From CAYGLV01 sp964351025 (lineage in GTDB: Bacteria > Actinomycetota > Thermoleophilia > Gaiellales > Gaiellaceae), in the NCBI GenBank assembly GCA_964351025.1, contig CAYGLV010000009.1, forward strand, positions 1 to 61,555: a stretch of 61,555 nucleotides of DNA, in the 5' to 3' direction. Shown one piece after another: positions 26,013 to 35,260 of this stretch (position 1 is its first letter; every line of letters starts with the position of its first letter). The notes under the pieces are model-generated. The model worked only from the letters and a program-made list of their open reading frames with translations. It did no database searches and had not been told where the DNA came from. Both the position numbers and the translations under genes were made by a program.

Positions 26013-27518
26013 ATGGCGCCGCCGTCCGACCTGCGCGACTGGATCGCACTGCTCGAGCGTGAGGGCGAGTTGCACCGCGTGAGCGTGGAGGCGGACCCCG
26101 ACCTCGAGATCACCGAGATCACCGACCGCGTCGTCAAAAACGGCGGGCCTGCGCTGCTGTTCGAGCGCCCGAAGGGCTCCCGGCTGCCGCTGCTGATCAA
26201 CCAGTTCGGCACCGAGCGGCGTATGTGCCTTGCTTTCGGCGTCGGGTCGCTCGACGAGATCGCCGCACAACTTGAGGACGTGCTCGAGCTGCAGCCGCCG
26301 CAAGGGCTGATCGAGAAGGTCAAGGGGCTGCGGAAGTTGAAGTCCATCGCCGACTCGCTGCCGAGGATCGTCTCGAGAGGCGCCTGCCAGGAGATCGTTC
26401 TCACCGGCGACGACGTGGATCTCGACCTGCTGCCGATCCAGCGCTGCTGGCCGGGCGACCCCGCTCCTTTCATCACCCTCCCGGCCGTGATCACACGGGA
26501 CCCGCACAGCGGATCGCGCAACGTCGGCATGTACCGGATGCAGAAGATCGACCGCCGCTCGACCTTCATGCACTGGCAGGTGCACAAGGACGGGCGCATG
26601 GACTACCTGGCGACGGACGGCCGCCTCGAGGTCGCCGTCGCGCTCGGGCTCGATCCCGTGACGGCCTACTCGGCGAGCGCCCCGCTGCCCAAGCACCTCG
26701 ACGAGCTCATGCTGGCAGGCTTCCTGCGTGGGGAACCGGTCGAGGTCGTGAAGGGCAAGACGGTGGAGCTCGAGGTCCCGGCGAATGCGGAGATCGTGCT
26801 CGAGGGCTACGTCGAGCGTGGCGACGAGGGAATCGAGGGCCCTTTCGGCGATCACACCGGCTACTACTCGCCGGCCGAGCCGTTCCCCGTCTTCCACGTG
26901 ACAGCGCTGACGATGCGCCGCGACGCGATCTACCCCTCGATCGTGGTCGGCAAGCCGCCTGCGGAGGACGCCTGGCTCGCCAAAGCGACCGAGCGGATCT
27001 TCCTTCCCGCCGTGCGCATGACCGTGCCCGAGATCGTGGATTACGACCTGCCTGTCGCCGGCGCCTTTCACAACTGCGTCATCGTCTCGATCCGCAAGGC
27101 CTATCCGGGCCACGCGAAGAAGGTGATGCACGCGCTCTGGGGGCTCGGGGCGCTGTCGCTCTCGAAGTCGATCGTCGTCGTGGACGAGTGGGTCGACGTG
27201 CACCATTACCAGGACGTCTTCTTCCGCGTGTGCGCGAACGTCGATGCAAAACGCGACCTCCTGCTCACCGAGGGCCCGCTCGACCAGCTCGACCATGCGC
27301 CGACGCTCGCCTGCTACGGGGGCAAGCTCGGCATCGACGCGACGCACAAGAGCCCGGCCGAGGGCGCCCGCGACTGGCCGGAAGAGATCTCCATGAGCGA
27401 CGACGTGCGTGCCCTCGTCGACAGCCGCTGGGGCGAGTACGGTTTTTCCGGTGCGCCGCCCGGCGGCGTGGTGCAGAATGGGCGCCGCGGGCGCGCGCCG
27501 GGGGCTCCGGGGCGTTGA
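26013..27518 (+). CDS. UbiD-family decarboxylase (menaquinone pathway)
   Basis: A 501-aa prenylated-FMN-dependent decarboxylase. Signature stretches include DLLPIQRCWPGDPAPFITLP, the ligand-bearing EIVLEGYVERGDEGIEGPFGDHTGYY and HALWGLGALSLSKSIVVVD. It starts the cluster with ubiX, menG, a polyprenyl synthase and mqnE/A/C, so it most likely decarboxylates the naphthoate intermediate of the futalosine route, with UbiX making its cofactor. Its C-terminal tail (GRRGRAPGAPGR) is variable. Confidence 0.9.
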   Translation: MAPPSDLRDWIALLEREGELHRVSVEADPDLEITEITDRVVKNGGPALLFERPKGSRLPLLINQFGTERRMCLAFGVGSLDEIAAQLEDVLELQPPQGLIEKVKGLRKLKSIADSLPRIVSRGACQEIVLTGDDVDLDLLPIQRCWPGDPAPFITLPAVITRDPHSGSRNVGMYRMQKIDRRSTFMHWQVHKDGRMDYLATDGRLEVAVALGLDPVTAYSASAPLPKHLDELMLAGFLRGEPVEVVKGKTVELEVPANAEIVLEGYVERGDEGIEGPFGDHTGYYSPAEPFPVFHVTALTMRRDAIYPSIVVGKPPAEDAWLAKATERIFLPAVRMTVPEIVDYDLPVAGAFHNCVIVSIRKAYPGHAKKVMHALWGLGALSLSKSIVVVDEWVDVHHYQDVFFRVCANVDAKRDLLLTEGPLDQLDHAPTLACYGGKLGIDATHKSPAEGARDWPEEISMSDDVRALVDSRWGEYGFSGAPPGGVVQNGRRGRAPGAPGR

Positions 27519-27561
27519 CACGCGGGACAGGAGCGCGATTGAATCAGGGCGAGGTGAGACC

Positions 27562-28479
27562 TTGAGCACGCACGATCCCGGCGACAGGCCGCATCAGCCG
27601 CCGCCCAGCCTGTGGCCGGTCGGCTTCGCGGTCGGGATCGCATGCATCCTCGTCGGCCTCGTTCTGAGCTGGCCCGTGGTCGCCGTCGGCGCCGTGCTCA
27701 CGGCGGTGTTCGCGCTCCTCTGGGTGCGTGACCTGACGCGCGAGGTGGTCGCCAAGGCTCCTCCGCTCATGGCGGAGCAGCGCGAGGTGGACGAGGAGGG
27801 CTCCCCCGCAGCGCCGCAGGCAAAGACCTACCCTCGCAGCGCCTTCCTCGAGGGCGCGACCCTCGGCCTCGGGGGTGTGATCGGCGGGCTCGTGGCCGTC
27901 CCGGCGCTCGGCTTCGCCGTGCTCCCGGCGTTCACGAACCAGGTGGACCACGACGTCGAGCTCGGCTCCCTCGGTGACTTCCCCGAGGGCGAGTTCGTGA
28001 TCGCGACGTACATGGAGGACCCGGCCCAGGGCGAGGTCACGCGCCGCACCGTCTTCGTCCGCAACAACGGCTTCCTCGAGCAGCTGCCGAGCTTTACGAT
28101 CCTCTTCTCCCGCTGCGTCCACCTCGGCTGCCCGGTGCAGCCGAACGGCCCGATCTTCGAGGAGCGGGCGAAGATGGTGGACAACGGCAAGCAGGCCATC
28201 GAGCTGCGCCCGACGCAGCCGGCCGGCTTCGGCTGCCCGTGCCACGGCGCCCAGTACGACACCGAGGGCAATCGCACGGCCGGCCCGCCCGTGCGCGCCA
28301 TGGACCGGCTCGAGTTCTCGATCCGTGACGGCAAGCTCTGGATCGGCAAGCACTTCAGCGTCTCCCACGTCGAGGGCGCGGGCGCGAAGGCGCGGATCAA
28401 GCGGTACGGCCTCGCGACGCCGGGCGTGCACGTGGACGGGATCTCGGCGTGGCTCTACCCGATCGAGGTGCCGCGCTGA
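27562..28479 (+). CDS. qcrA: Rieske iron-sulfur subunit of the bc complex
   Basis: A 305-aa protein. Two N-terminal hydrophobic segments (about 18-56) and a third (about 97-123) anchor a C-terminal Rieske domain with both [2Fe-2S] motifs: CVHLGC (Cys185, His187, Cys190) and CPCHG (Cys225, Cys227, His228). The multi-helix N-terminus is the actinobacterial QcrA style. TTG27562 follows a GAGGTGAG Shine-Dalgarno. Its stop overlaps the cytochrome b start (TGATG). It passes electrons from menaquinol to the cytochrome c domain of the complex. Confidence 0.9.
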   Translation: MSTHDPGDRPHQPPPSLWPVGFAVGIACILVGLVLSWPVVAVGAVLTAVFALLWVRDLTREVVAKAPPLMAEQREVDEEGSPAAPQAKTYPRSAFLEGATLGLGGVIGGLVAVPALGFAVLPAFTNQVDHDVELGSLGDFPEGEFVIATYMEDPAQGEVTRRTVFVRNNGFLEQLPSFTILFSRCVHLGCPVQPNGPIFEERAKMVDNGKQAIELRPTQPAGFGCPCHGAQYDTEGNRTAGPPVRAMDRLEFSIRDGKLWIGKHFSVSHVEGAGAKARIKRYGLATPGVHVDGISAWLYPIEVPR

Positions 28480-29264
28480 TGGCCGCCAAGCGCTCCGCCC
28501 GCAGGGAGAAGCTCGAGGCGGCCGTCCTCTACCCGCTCGACTGGGTGGAGGAGCGCTCGGGCATCGTTGGCGGCGTCAAGTACTTCCTCTTCCGCAACGT
28601 CCCGCGCGATGTCAGCTGGCCGCAGACGCTCGGGTCGGCGACGCTTACCGCCTTCATCGTGCAGGCGGTCACGGGGGTGATCCTGGCCTTCTACTACAAG
28701 CCCGATCCAGAGAGCGCCTACGAGTCGATCCAGCACATCACGCACGACCTCACGCTCGGCTGGCTCGTGCGCGGCATGCACCGCTGGGGCGCGAGCGTCT
28801 TCATCATCCTCATGTTCTTCCACATGGCGCGGGTCTTTCTCTACGGCTCCTACAAGTATCCGCGCGAGCTGACGTGGATCGTGGGCGTGCTGCTCCTCGT
28901 CCTGGGGATGATGGAGGGCTTCACCGGCTACCTCCTACCGTGGGACAACACCGCGTACTGGGCGACGGTCGTCGGCATCAACCTCAACGGCACGGCGCCG
29001 TTCCTTGGCCCGTTCATCGCGCAGTTCCTCTCCGGGGGCGCGAGCATCGGGTCGGACACGCTCGCCATGTGGTACTCGCTGCACATGCTGGTCCTGCCCG
29101 GGGCGATCATCGGCCTGATCACGCTCCACATGTGGCTCGTGATCCGGCTCGGCGTCAGCTCGCCGCCGTGGTCGAAGGAAGCAGCCGGCCTGGAGCGCCC
29201 GCCGGCCGAGCCCGAGGGCCGCGACGGCCTCGTGCGCCCCTCGCCGCGCGGTGAGGACAGCTGA
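28479..29264 (+). CDS. qcrB: cytochrome b (N-terminal, b6-type) subunit
   Basis: A 261-aa membrane protein equivalent to b6-type cytochrome b with four helices. It shows QAVTGVILAFYYKP, RGMHRWGASVFIILMFFHMARVF and GYLLPWDNTAYWATVVG, then MWYSLHMLVLPGAIIGLITLHMWLV, with the haem-ligating His pairs on the second and fourth helices. The remaining helices, found in the C-terminal part of full-length cytochrome b, are encoded by the next gene (split architecture). Confidence 0.92.
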   Translation: MAAKRSARREKLEAAVLYPLDWVEERSGIVGGVKYFLFRNVPRDVSWPQTLGSATLTAFIVQAVTGVILAFYYKPDPESAYESIQHITHDLTLGWLVRGMHRWGASVFIILMFFHMARVFLYGSYKYPRELTWIVGVLLLVLGMMEGFTGYLLPWDNTAYWATVVGINLNGTAPFLGPFIAQFLSGGASIGSDTLAMWYSLHMLVLPGAIIGLITLHMWLVIRLGVSSPPWSKEAAGLERPPAEPEGRDGLVRPSPRGEDS

Positions 29265-30088
29265 TGCCGAGCCGGCGGATCGAGGAGCGCAGGGCCGAGC
29301 ACGCGCGCTACAAGGAGGACGTCAAGAAGCGCGGGAAGCCGTTCTACCCGTACGCGATGTTCCACGACACGGTGATGAGCGTCGTCGTCGTCGGCGTCAT
29401 CATCGGGCTCACCGTTGTCTGGCGCGCGACCTCGGACGGCACCGATTCCGGCTGGCTCGGGCCTCTCTACGCTGAGAAGGCGGACCCCGGCACGACGCAG
29501 TTCATCCCCCGCCCCGACTGGTACTTCTACTTCCTCTTCTACCTCCTGAGGATCTTCAAGTGGCCGGAGTCGGTCTTCCTCGCCACCGTCGGGATCCCGA
29601 CGATCCTGCTGATCCTGCTCGTCTCGATGCCGTTCGTGGACGTGCGTCGCGAGCGCAGGCTCTCGCGGCGGCCCGTCGCCGTCGTCGCCTCGGTGCTCGT
29701 CGTCATCTCGATGGGAGTGCTCACGTGGAAGGGCGCGACGGCAAAGGAGTCGCTCGGCAGCGAGGTGATCGAGGCCGTGCCCGAGTGGGCCGACAGGCAG
29801 GGCTTCGCCGAGAACACGAATGCGGTCGCCGGCGCGAAGCTCTTCGCACAGTCGGGCTGTCTCACCTGCCACCTCTATCTCGGCGCCGGCTCGGCGAACC
29901 TCGGCGCGCCGGACCTCACGGAGGAGGGGGCGAAGGGCAAGGGCGAGCAGTTCCAGCTCGACCACCTGAAATGCCCGAGCTGCACGACGCCGGGCTCGGC
30001 GATGCCCGGATTCGCCTCGCTCGGAGACGAGAACCTGAAGCAGATCGCGGTCTTCCTCGAGGCCTCGAAGGGGGCCAAGAAGGAATGA
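29264..30088 (+). CDS. bc complex subunit IV-cytochrome c fusion
   Basis: A 274-aa fusion. The N-terminal part (about 1-150) has three helices and the quinol-site motif PRPDWYFYF (Pro84-Tyr87, the PEWY equivalent), so it is the C-terminal half of cytochrome b / subunit IV. The C-terminal about 90 residues form a monohaem cytochrome c with CLTCH (Cys199, Cys202, His203) and an axial-ligand Met247 in GSAMPGF. This subunit IV plus cytochrome c arrangement is known from some Gram-positive bc complexes. Start and stop are tightly coupled to its neighbours. Confidence 0.88.
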   Translation: MPSRRIEERRAEHARYKEDVKKRGKPFYPYAMFHDTVMSVVVVGVIIGLTVVWRATSDGTDSGWLGPLYAEKADPGTTQFIPRPDWYFYFLFYLLRIFKWPESVFLATVGIPTILLILLVSMPFVDVRRERRLSRRPVAVVASVLVVISMGVLTWKGATAKESLGSEVIEAVPEWADRQGFAENTNAVAGAKLFAQSGCLTCHLYLGAGSANLGAPDLTEEGAKGKGEQFQLDHLKCPSCTTPGSAMPGFASLGDENLKQIAVFLEASKGAKKE

Positions 30089-30092
30089 CCCG

Positions 30093-30680
30093 ATGCGCGT
30101 CTTCCTCGGCATAACAGGCGCCTCCGGCGCTCCGTACGCGGAGCGGCTGCTGCGCGCGCTCGCGGACTCCGGCTGTGAGGTCGGACTGTCGGCCTCCGCC
30201 TCGGGGATCGAGGTGCTCGCGACCGAGCTGTACGAGGACCCGAGCCTGCCGCGGGAGGAGGTGCTGCGGCGCTTCACCGAGCCGGCGGGCGCCGCGGTCA
30301 CGGTCTACAGGCCCGATGACTACTCCAGTCCGTATGCGAGCGGCTCGGCCAAGGTGGACGCCTACGTCATCTGCCCGTGTTCGATGTCCACCGTCGGCAC
30401 GCTCGCCGCCGGGGCGATGGCGAACCTCATCCACCGCGCCGCGTCGGTGGCGCTGAAGGAGCGACGCACGCTCGTCCTCGTGCCGCGCGAGACGCCACTC
30501 TCGTCGATCCATCTCGACGGCCTCTCGCGGCTCCAGCAGGCCGGCGCCGTGATCCTGTTCGCCGCGCCGGGCTTCTACCACGGAGCACAGACGATCGGCG
30601 ACCTCGTGGACTTCGTCGTCGCCCGCTGCCTCGATCAGCTCGGGCTGGACAATGCGCTCGTCCGCCGGTGGGGCGAATGA
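30093..30680 (+). CDS. ubiX: flavin prenyltransferase UbiX
   Basis: A 195-aa UbiX/Pad1 homologue: GITGASGAPYAERLLRAL (FMN site), VICPCSMSTVGTLAAGAMANLIHRAA and LVPRETPLSSIHLDGLSRLQQAGA. It prenylates FMN to make the cofactor for the UbiD-type enzyme encoded three genes upstream. It starts 4 nt after the bc subunit and ends in an ATGA overlap with menG. Confidence 0.93.
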   Translation: MRVFLGITGASGAPYAERLLRALADSGCEVGLSASASGIEVLATELYEDPSLPREEVLRRFTEPAGAAVTVYRPDDYSSPYASGSAKVDAYVICPCSMSTVGTLAAGAMANLIHRAASVALKERRTLVLVPRETPLSSIHLDGLSRLQQAGAVILFAAPGFYHGAQTIGDLVDFVVARCLDQLGLDNALVRRWGE

Positions 30681-31360
30681 CCCACGAGTCCGGCACGCTT
30701 CCGGCCGACGGCGTTCGGTCGATGTTCGATCGGATCGCGCCCGTCTACGACGTGATGAATCGGCTGATGACCGGCGGGCTCGACCAGCGCTGGCGGCGCC
30801 TGACGGTGCGCGCCGTCGTCCGCCCGGGCGACCGGGTGCTGGACGCGTGCTGCGGCACCGGCGATCTCGCGCTCGCTGCCTCCCGCACTGGAGCAACCGT
30901 GACCGGGCTCGACTTCTCGGAGCAGATGCTCGCGCGCGCCCGGCGCAAGTCCGCCGCCGTCGAGTGGGTGCGGGGGGACATGCTCGCGCTCCCGTTCCCC
31001 GACGCCGCCTTCGATGCGGTCACCGTGGGTTTCGGGGTGCGCAACGTCGCGGACCTCGAGGCGGGCCTGCGCGAGCTGCGGCGGGTCCTCCGGCCCGGCG
31101 GGAGGCTCGGGATCCTGGAGATCACGAGGCCGCCGGGGGTGCTGCGGGTGTTCTTCCGGCTCTGGTTCGACGTGCTCGTGCCGCTCGCCGGCAGGCTCCT
31201 GCCCGGTGGCAAGGCCTACACGTACCTGCCCGCGAGCGTGCGTCGCTTCCCCGCCCCGGATGACCTGGCGGAGGTGCTGCGCGAGGCGGGGTTCGCAGGG
31301 ATCGAGTACCGGCGGCTTGCGGGCGGCATCGTCGCGCTGCACACGGGAGCGGCGGCCTGA
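30677..31360 (+). CDS. menG: demethylmenaquinone methyltransferase
   Basis: A 227-aa UbiE/MenG methyltransferase: MFDRIAPVYDVMNRLMTGGLDQRWRR, the SAM motif VLDACCGTGDLALAA and TVGFGVRNVADLEAGLRELRRVLRPGGRLGILE. It performs the last methylation of menaquinone. Its stop overlaps a CTG that appears to start the next gene. Confidence 0.93.
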   Translation: MTHESGTLPADGVRSMFDRIAPVYDVMNRLMTGGLDQRWRRLTVRAVVRPGDRVLDACCGTGDLALAASRTGATVTGLDFSEQMLARARRKSAAVEWVRGDMLALPFPDAAFDAVTVGFGVRNVADLEAGLRELRRVLRPGGRLGILEITRPPGVLRVFFRLWFDVLVPLAGRLLPGGKAYTYLPASVRRFPAPDDLAEVLREAGFAGIEYRRLAGGIVALHTGAAA

Positions 31361-32259
31361 CCCCGTTCACCGCCGCTCCGCAGACGCCCGGGCTCGGCGA
31401 GTACCTCGAGCGGGTCGAGCTGAGACTCGCAGAGGCCGTGGCCGGCCACCCCGGCGTCGTGGCGCGTGTGGGCGCCGACGCGCTCGCGGCGGGCGGCAAG
31501 CGCCTGCGGCCGGTGCTCGCCTACCTCTCCGCGCCGGCCGGCGCGGCAGACCCCGTGGCCGCCGGCGTCGCGGTCGAGCTCGTGCACATGGCGACGCTCG
31601 TCCACGACGACCTGATCGATCGCGCGGCCGTGCGTCGCGGCCGCGCCGCCGCGTGGACGGCGCACGGCCCGAGCGCTGCCTGCGCCGCCGGCGACTATCT
31701 GTTCGCTCGCGCTTTTGCCGAGCTGGCGGGCGAAGGGGACGAGCGCGGCGTCGCCTTGCTCGCCGACGCCTCGCTCGGGCTCGCACGCGGCGAAGCCATG
31801 CAGCGCCGCCAGCGGCACGATCCGGCCACGACTGTCGAGGCGTACCTGGAGCGCTGCGCGCTGAAGACCGGGAAGCTGTTCGAGGCGGCGTGCCTGCTTC
31901 CCGGCGGCAGCGCCGCCTTCGGGCTGAACCTCGGCGTCGCCTTTCAGATCGCCGACGACATTCTCGACTGCTCGGGTGAGACGATCGAGACCGGGAAGAT
32001 CCCCGGCACCGACCTGCGCGACGGCACGCCGACACTGCCGCTGCTCTACGCCGCCGCCGAGGACGAGGTCGTCCGTGCCGCCCTCGCCGGCGGCCCACTC
32101 GCAGGCGCGCTCGTCCGCGTCGTGGCGACCGGCGCGCTGGAGCGCTCGCGCGAGGTCGCCCTCGACTACGCTTCGAGAGCGCGGGCTTCCCTCGACGGCG
32201 AGTTTCACCGGGACGAGCTCGAGGCCCTCGCGCACGCAGTGGTGAATCGCAAGCGCTGA
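31357..32259 (+). CDS. polyprenyl diphosphate synthase
   Basis: A 300-aa trans-prenyltransferase with both aspartate-rich motifs, HDDLIDRAAVRRG (FARM) and IADDILD (SARM), plus GGKRLRPVLAYL. It would make the menaquinone side chain. The first conventional start (GTG31438) would delete the N-terminal helix before GGKRLRP. The frame is open back to CTG31357, which overlaps the menG stop as CTGA, and no ATG/GTG/TTG lies between. CTG is therefore proposed as start. Confidence 0.87.
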   Translation: MTPFTAAPQTPGLGEYLERVELRLAEAVAGHPGVVARVGADALAAGGKRLRPVLAYLSAPAGAADPVAAGVAVELVHMATLVHDDLIDRAAVRRGRAAAWTAHGPSAACAAGDYLFARAFAELAGEGDERGVALLADASLGLARGEAMQRRQRHDPATTVEAYLERCALKTGKLFEAACLLPGGSAAFGLNLGVAFQIADDILDCSGETIETGKIPGTDLRDGTPTLPLLYAAAEDEVVRAALAGGPLAGALVRVVATGALERSREVALDYASRARASLDGEFHRDELEALAHAVVNRKR

Positions 32260-33371
32260 TGGCCGTTCTCGACCGCACATCCACGCTCGATCCGATCCGG
32301 GAGAAGATCGAGGCCGGAGAGCGCCTCGACCTCGAGGACGGGATCGCGCTGCTCGAGTCCGACGATCTCCTCGGCCTGGGCGAGCTCGCCGACCTTGCCC
32401 GCCGCCTGCGCGGGGGAACCGACGAGGTCTACTTCGTCCAGAACCTCTATCTCAACCAGACGAACGTCTGCCGGGTGAAGTGCAAGTTCTGCGCCTTCGC
32501 GGCGACGGCCAAGCAGGAGCACGCCTACACCGTCTCGCCGGATGACCTTGTCGCCGACGCCGTCTCGCAGCGCGAGGTCACAGGCTTCACGGAGATCCAC
32601 ATGGTGAACGGCGAGAGCCCGCACGTGGACTTCGCCTTCTACGTCGACACGATCCGCAAGCTGCACGAGGCCCTGCCGGACGTGTACCTCAAGTGTTACA
32701 CGGCGTCCGAGATCCACCACATGACGACGCTCTCGGGACTCTCACACGAGGAGGTGCTGCGGGAGCTGAAGTCGGCCGGGCTCGGGGCGCTGACGGGCGG
32801 TGGTGCGGAGGTCTTCGCCGCCCGCGTGCGCAAGCTCGTCGCGCCGGGCAAGGAGGACCCCGAGATCTGGTTCCACACCCATGACACCGCGCACCGGATG
32901 GGGATCCCGACCCACTGCACGCTGCTCTACGGCCATGTCGAGACGTACGAGGAGCGGATCGACCACCTGCTGCGGCTGCGCGAGCAGCAGGACAAGACGG
33001 GCGGCTTCCTCGCTTTCATCCCGCTCGCCTTCCACCCCGAGAACACGGTCTTCGAGCGGCGCGGCTTCCGGCACACGACCGGTGCCGACGACCTGAAGAT
33101 GATCGCCGTCTCACGACTGCTGCTGGACAACATCGCGAACATCAAGGCCTACTGGATCATGATGGGCATGCCGCTGGCGGCGATCGCGCTGCACTTCGGC
33201 GCCAACGACGTCCAGGGCACCGTCGTGCGCGAGACGATCTTCCACGCCGCCGGCGCCGTCACCGAGACCGAGCAGAAGATCGAGCAGCTCGTGCGGTTCG
33301 TGCGCGAGGCGGGGCGGATCCCCGTGCAGCGCGACACGCTCTACAACGCGCTTCGGCGCTACGACGGATGA
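32259..33371 (+). CDS. mqnE: aminofutalosine synthase MqnE
   Basis: A 370-aa radical SAM enzyme. The cluster motif is CRVKCKFC (Cys71, Cys75, Cys78), preceded by VQNLYLNQTNV as in MqnE. HMVNGESPHVDFAFYVD and GNE-type C-terminal motifs (VQRDTLYNALRRYDG) are family-typical. It joins the MqnA product to SAM to form aminofutalosine. It is distinguished from MqnC by the NQTN rather than NYTN context and by gene order. Its stop overlaps mqnA (ATGA). Confidence 0.9.
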   Translation: MAVLDRTSTLDPIREKIEAGERLDLEDGIALLESDDLLGLGELADLARRLRGGTDEVYFVQNLYLNQTNVCRVKCKFCAFAATAKQEHAYTVSPDDLVADAVSQREVTGFTEIHMVNGESPHVDFAFYVDTIRKLHEALPDVYLKCYTASEIHHMTTLSGLSHEEVLRELKSAGLGALTGGGAEVFAARVRKLVAPGKEDPEIWFHTHDTAHRMGIPTHCTLLYGHVETYEERIDHLLRLREQQDKTGGFLAFIPLAFHPENTVFERRGFRHTTGADDLKMIAVSRLLLDNIANIKAYWIMMGMPLAAIALHFGANDVQGTVVRETIFHAAGAVTETEQKIEQLVRFVREAGRIPVQRDTLYNALRRYDG

Positions 33372-34135
33372 TCCGTCTCGGCCGCATCTCGTACGTGAAC
33401 ATGGCGCCGGTCTTCTACCGGCTGCAGGTCGAAGTCGAGGAGATCAGCGGCGTCCCAACGGAGCTGAACCGGCTGCTCGTCACGGGCGCGCTCGACGTGG
33501 CGCCGATCTCCTCGATCGAGTACGCCCGCCACGCCGACACGTTGCGACTCCTGCCCCGCCTCTGTGTCTCCTCCGAGGGGGCGGTGGACTCGATCCAGCT
33601 CGTCTCCCGCACCCCGCTCGCCCAGATCCGCTCGGTGGCCGTGACGCCGGAGAGCGCGACCTCGGTCGTGCTGACGCGGGTGCTGCTGCCGAAGGCCGAG
33701 CTCGTGCCGCTCGGCGAGGAAGCGGACGCGAAGCTGCTGATCGGCGACGCCGCGCTGAAGTCGGCCTTCGAGGACCCGACCCCACACCACGATCTCGGTC
33801 GCCTTTGGCTCGAGAAGACGGGGTTGCCGATGGTGTTCGCCGTCTGGGCCGCGCCCGAGCCCGTCGCGACCGGCCTCCCCGAGCTCGAGCACGCGCTCGT
33901 CGCCTCGGTGCGGTTCGCCCGCTCGGAGCCCGAGCGGCTCGCGTACGAGGCGAGCGAGCGCTACGGATACCCGCCCGGGTTCCTCGCCCGGTACTTCGAG
34001 AAGCTCCGCTACAGCTTCGGCCCACGCGAGCGCGCCGGCCTCTACACGTTCTTCGAGATGGCACGCGACGTCGGCGAGCTCGAGCACGTGCCCGAGCTGC
34101 GCTTCGTGCACTCGAAGCAGGTGCTACCGGCGTGA
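33368..34135 (+). CDS. mqnA: chorismate dehydratase MqnA
   Basis: A 255-aa periplasmic-binding-protein-like fold enzyme acting in the cytoplasm. It begins IRLGRISYVNMAPVFYRL and shows LNRLLVTGALDVAPISSIEYARH and LLIGDAALKSAFEDP. It dehydrates chorismate to 3-enolpyruvylbenzoate, the first committed step of the futalosine pathway. ATGA and GTGA overlaps join it to mqnE and mqnC. Confidence 0.93.
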   Translation: MIRLGRISYVNMAPVFYRLQVEVEEISGVPTELNRLLVTGALDVAPISSIEYARHADTLRLLPRLCVSSEGAVDSIQLVSRTPLAQIRSVAVTPESATSVVLTRVLLPKAELVPLGEEADAKLLIGDAALKSAFEDPTPHHDLGRLWLEKTGLPMVFAVWAAPEPVATGLPELEHALVASVRFARSEPERLAYEASERYGYPPGFLARYFEKLRYSFGPRERAGLYTFFEMARDVGELEHVPELRFVHSKQVLPA

Positions 34136-35238
34136 GCGTCGCGGTTCGGAACACGGCCGTCGCCGAGGTGCTCGAGAAGGCGCTCGACGGTGAGCGCCTG
34201 TCCGACGAGGAGGCGTTGACGCTCCTCCGCTCGCGCGATCTCGTCTCGGTGGGGCGGGTCGCCAACGAGCTGCGGGAGCGGAAGACCGACCCCGACCGCG
34301 TCACATTCATCATCGACCGCAATCTCAACTACACGAACATCTGCGTCACCGATTGCGACTTCTGTGCCTTCTACCGGCGTCCCGGCGACATGAGCGAGGG
34401 CTACCTGCTGCCGAAGCCGGTGATCTTCAAGAAGATCGAGGAGACCCTGGCGATCGGCGGCACCGGCGTCCTGATGCAGGGTGGCCACCACCCCGACCTC
34501 GGAATCGACTACTACGAGGATCTCTTCCGCTCGATCAAGAGCCGCTACAAGGTGCATCTGCACGCGCTCTCGCCGCCCGAGGTGCAGCACATCGCCCGGC
34601 GCTCGAAGCTGACGACGTGGGAGGCGCTGCAGCGGCTGCGCGACTCGGGGCTCGACTCGCTCCCCGGCGGCGGCGGCGAGATCCTCGTCGACCGCGTGCG
34701 CGCGATCATCGCCCCGAAGAAGACGAAGTCGGACGAGTGGCTCGGCGTGATGCGCGAGGCGCAGCGGCTCGGCATGTCCACGACCGCGACGATGATGTAC
34801 GGCCACGTCGAGACGCTCGAGGAGCGCGTCGAGCACATGCGGCGCATCCGGGAGCTGCAAGACGAGCTGCGCGGCTTCCGCGCGTTCATCTCCTGGACGT
34901 TCCAGCGCGACGGCAACCGGCTCGACGCCGAGGTGCCGGACGAGACACGGCCGACCTCGTTCGACTACCTGCTGACGCAGGCGGTGTCGCGCATCTATCT
35001 CGACAACGTGGATCACATCCAGTCGTCGTGGGTGACGCAGGGGTTGAAAGTCGGCCAGGTGGCGCTCGGCTTCGGCGCCGACGACATGGGCTCGGTCATG
35101 ATCGAGGAGAACGTCGTCTCGGCGGCCGGGACGACCTACCGGACGTCGGCGGACGAGCTGGCGCACCTGATCCGGGCGCTGGGCAAGACTCCGGTGCAGC
35201 GCGACACGCTGTACCGCGAGGTCAGGGTCTGGGCCTAG
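34132..35238 (+). CDS. mqnC: cyclic dehypoxanthinyl futalosine synthase MqnC
   Basis: A 368-aa radical SAM enzyme with CVTDCDFC (Cys71, Cys75, Cys78) in the MqnC-type context RNLNYTNI. It also shows LMQGGHHPDLGIDYYEDLF, SPPEVQHIARRSK and LPGGGGEILVDRVR. It cyclises dehypoxanthinyl futalosine. It is the last gene of the rightward menaquinone/bc run, and GTG34132 overlaps the mqnA stop. The hydrolase MqnB and the prenyltransferase are not in the window. Confidence 0.93.
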   Translation: MSVAVRNTAVAEVLEKALDGERLSDEEALTLLRSRDLVSVGRVANELRERKTDPDRVTFIIDRNLNYTNICVTDCDFCAFYRRPGDMSEGYLLPKPVIFKKIEETLAIGGTGVLMQGGHHPDLGIDYYEDLFRSIKSRYKVHLHALSPPEVQHIARRSKLTTWEALQRLRDSGLDSLPGGGGEILVDRVRAIIAPKKTKSDEWLGVMREAQRLGMSTTATMMYGHVETLEERVEHMRRIRELQDELRGFRAFISWTFQRDGNRLDAEVPDETRPTSFDYLLTQAVSRIYLDNVDHIQSSWVTQGLKVGQVALGFGADDMGSVMIEENVVSAAGTTYRTSADELAHLIRALGKTPVQRDTLYREVRVWA

Positions 35239-35260
35239 CCTCCGGCCCCGCCGCCCCGAG

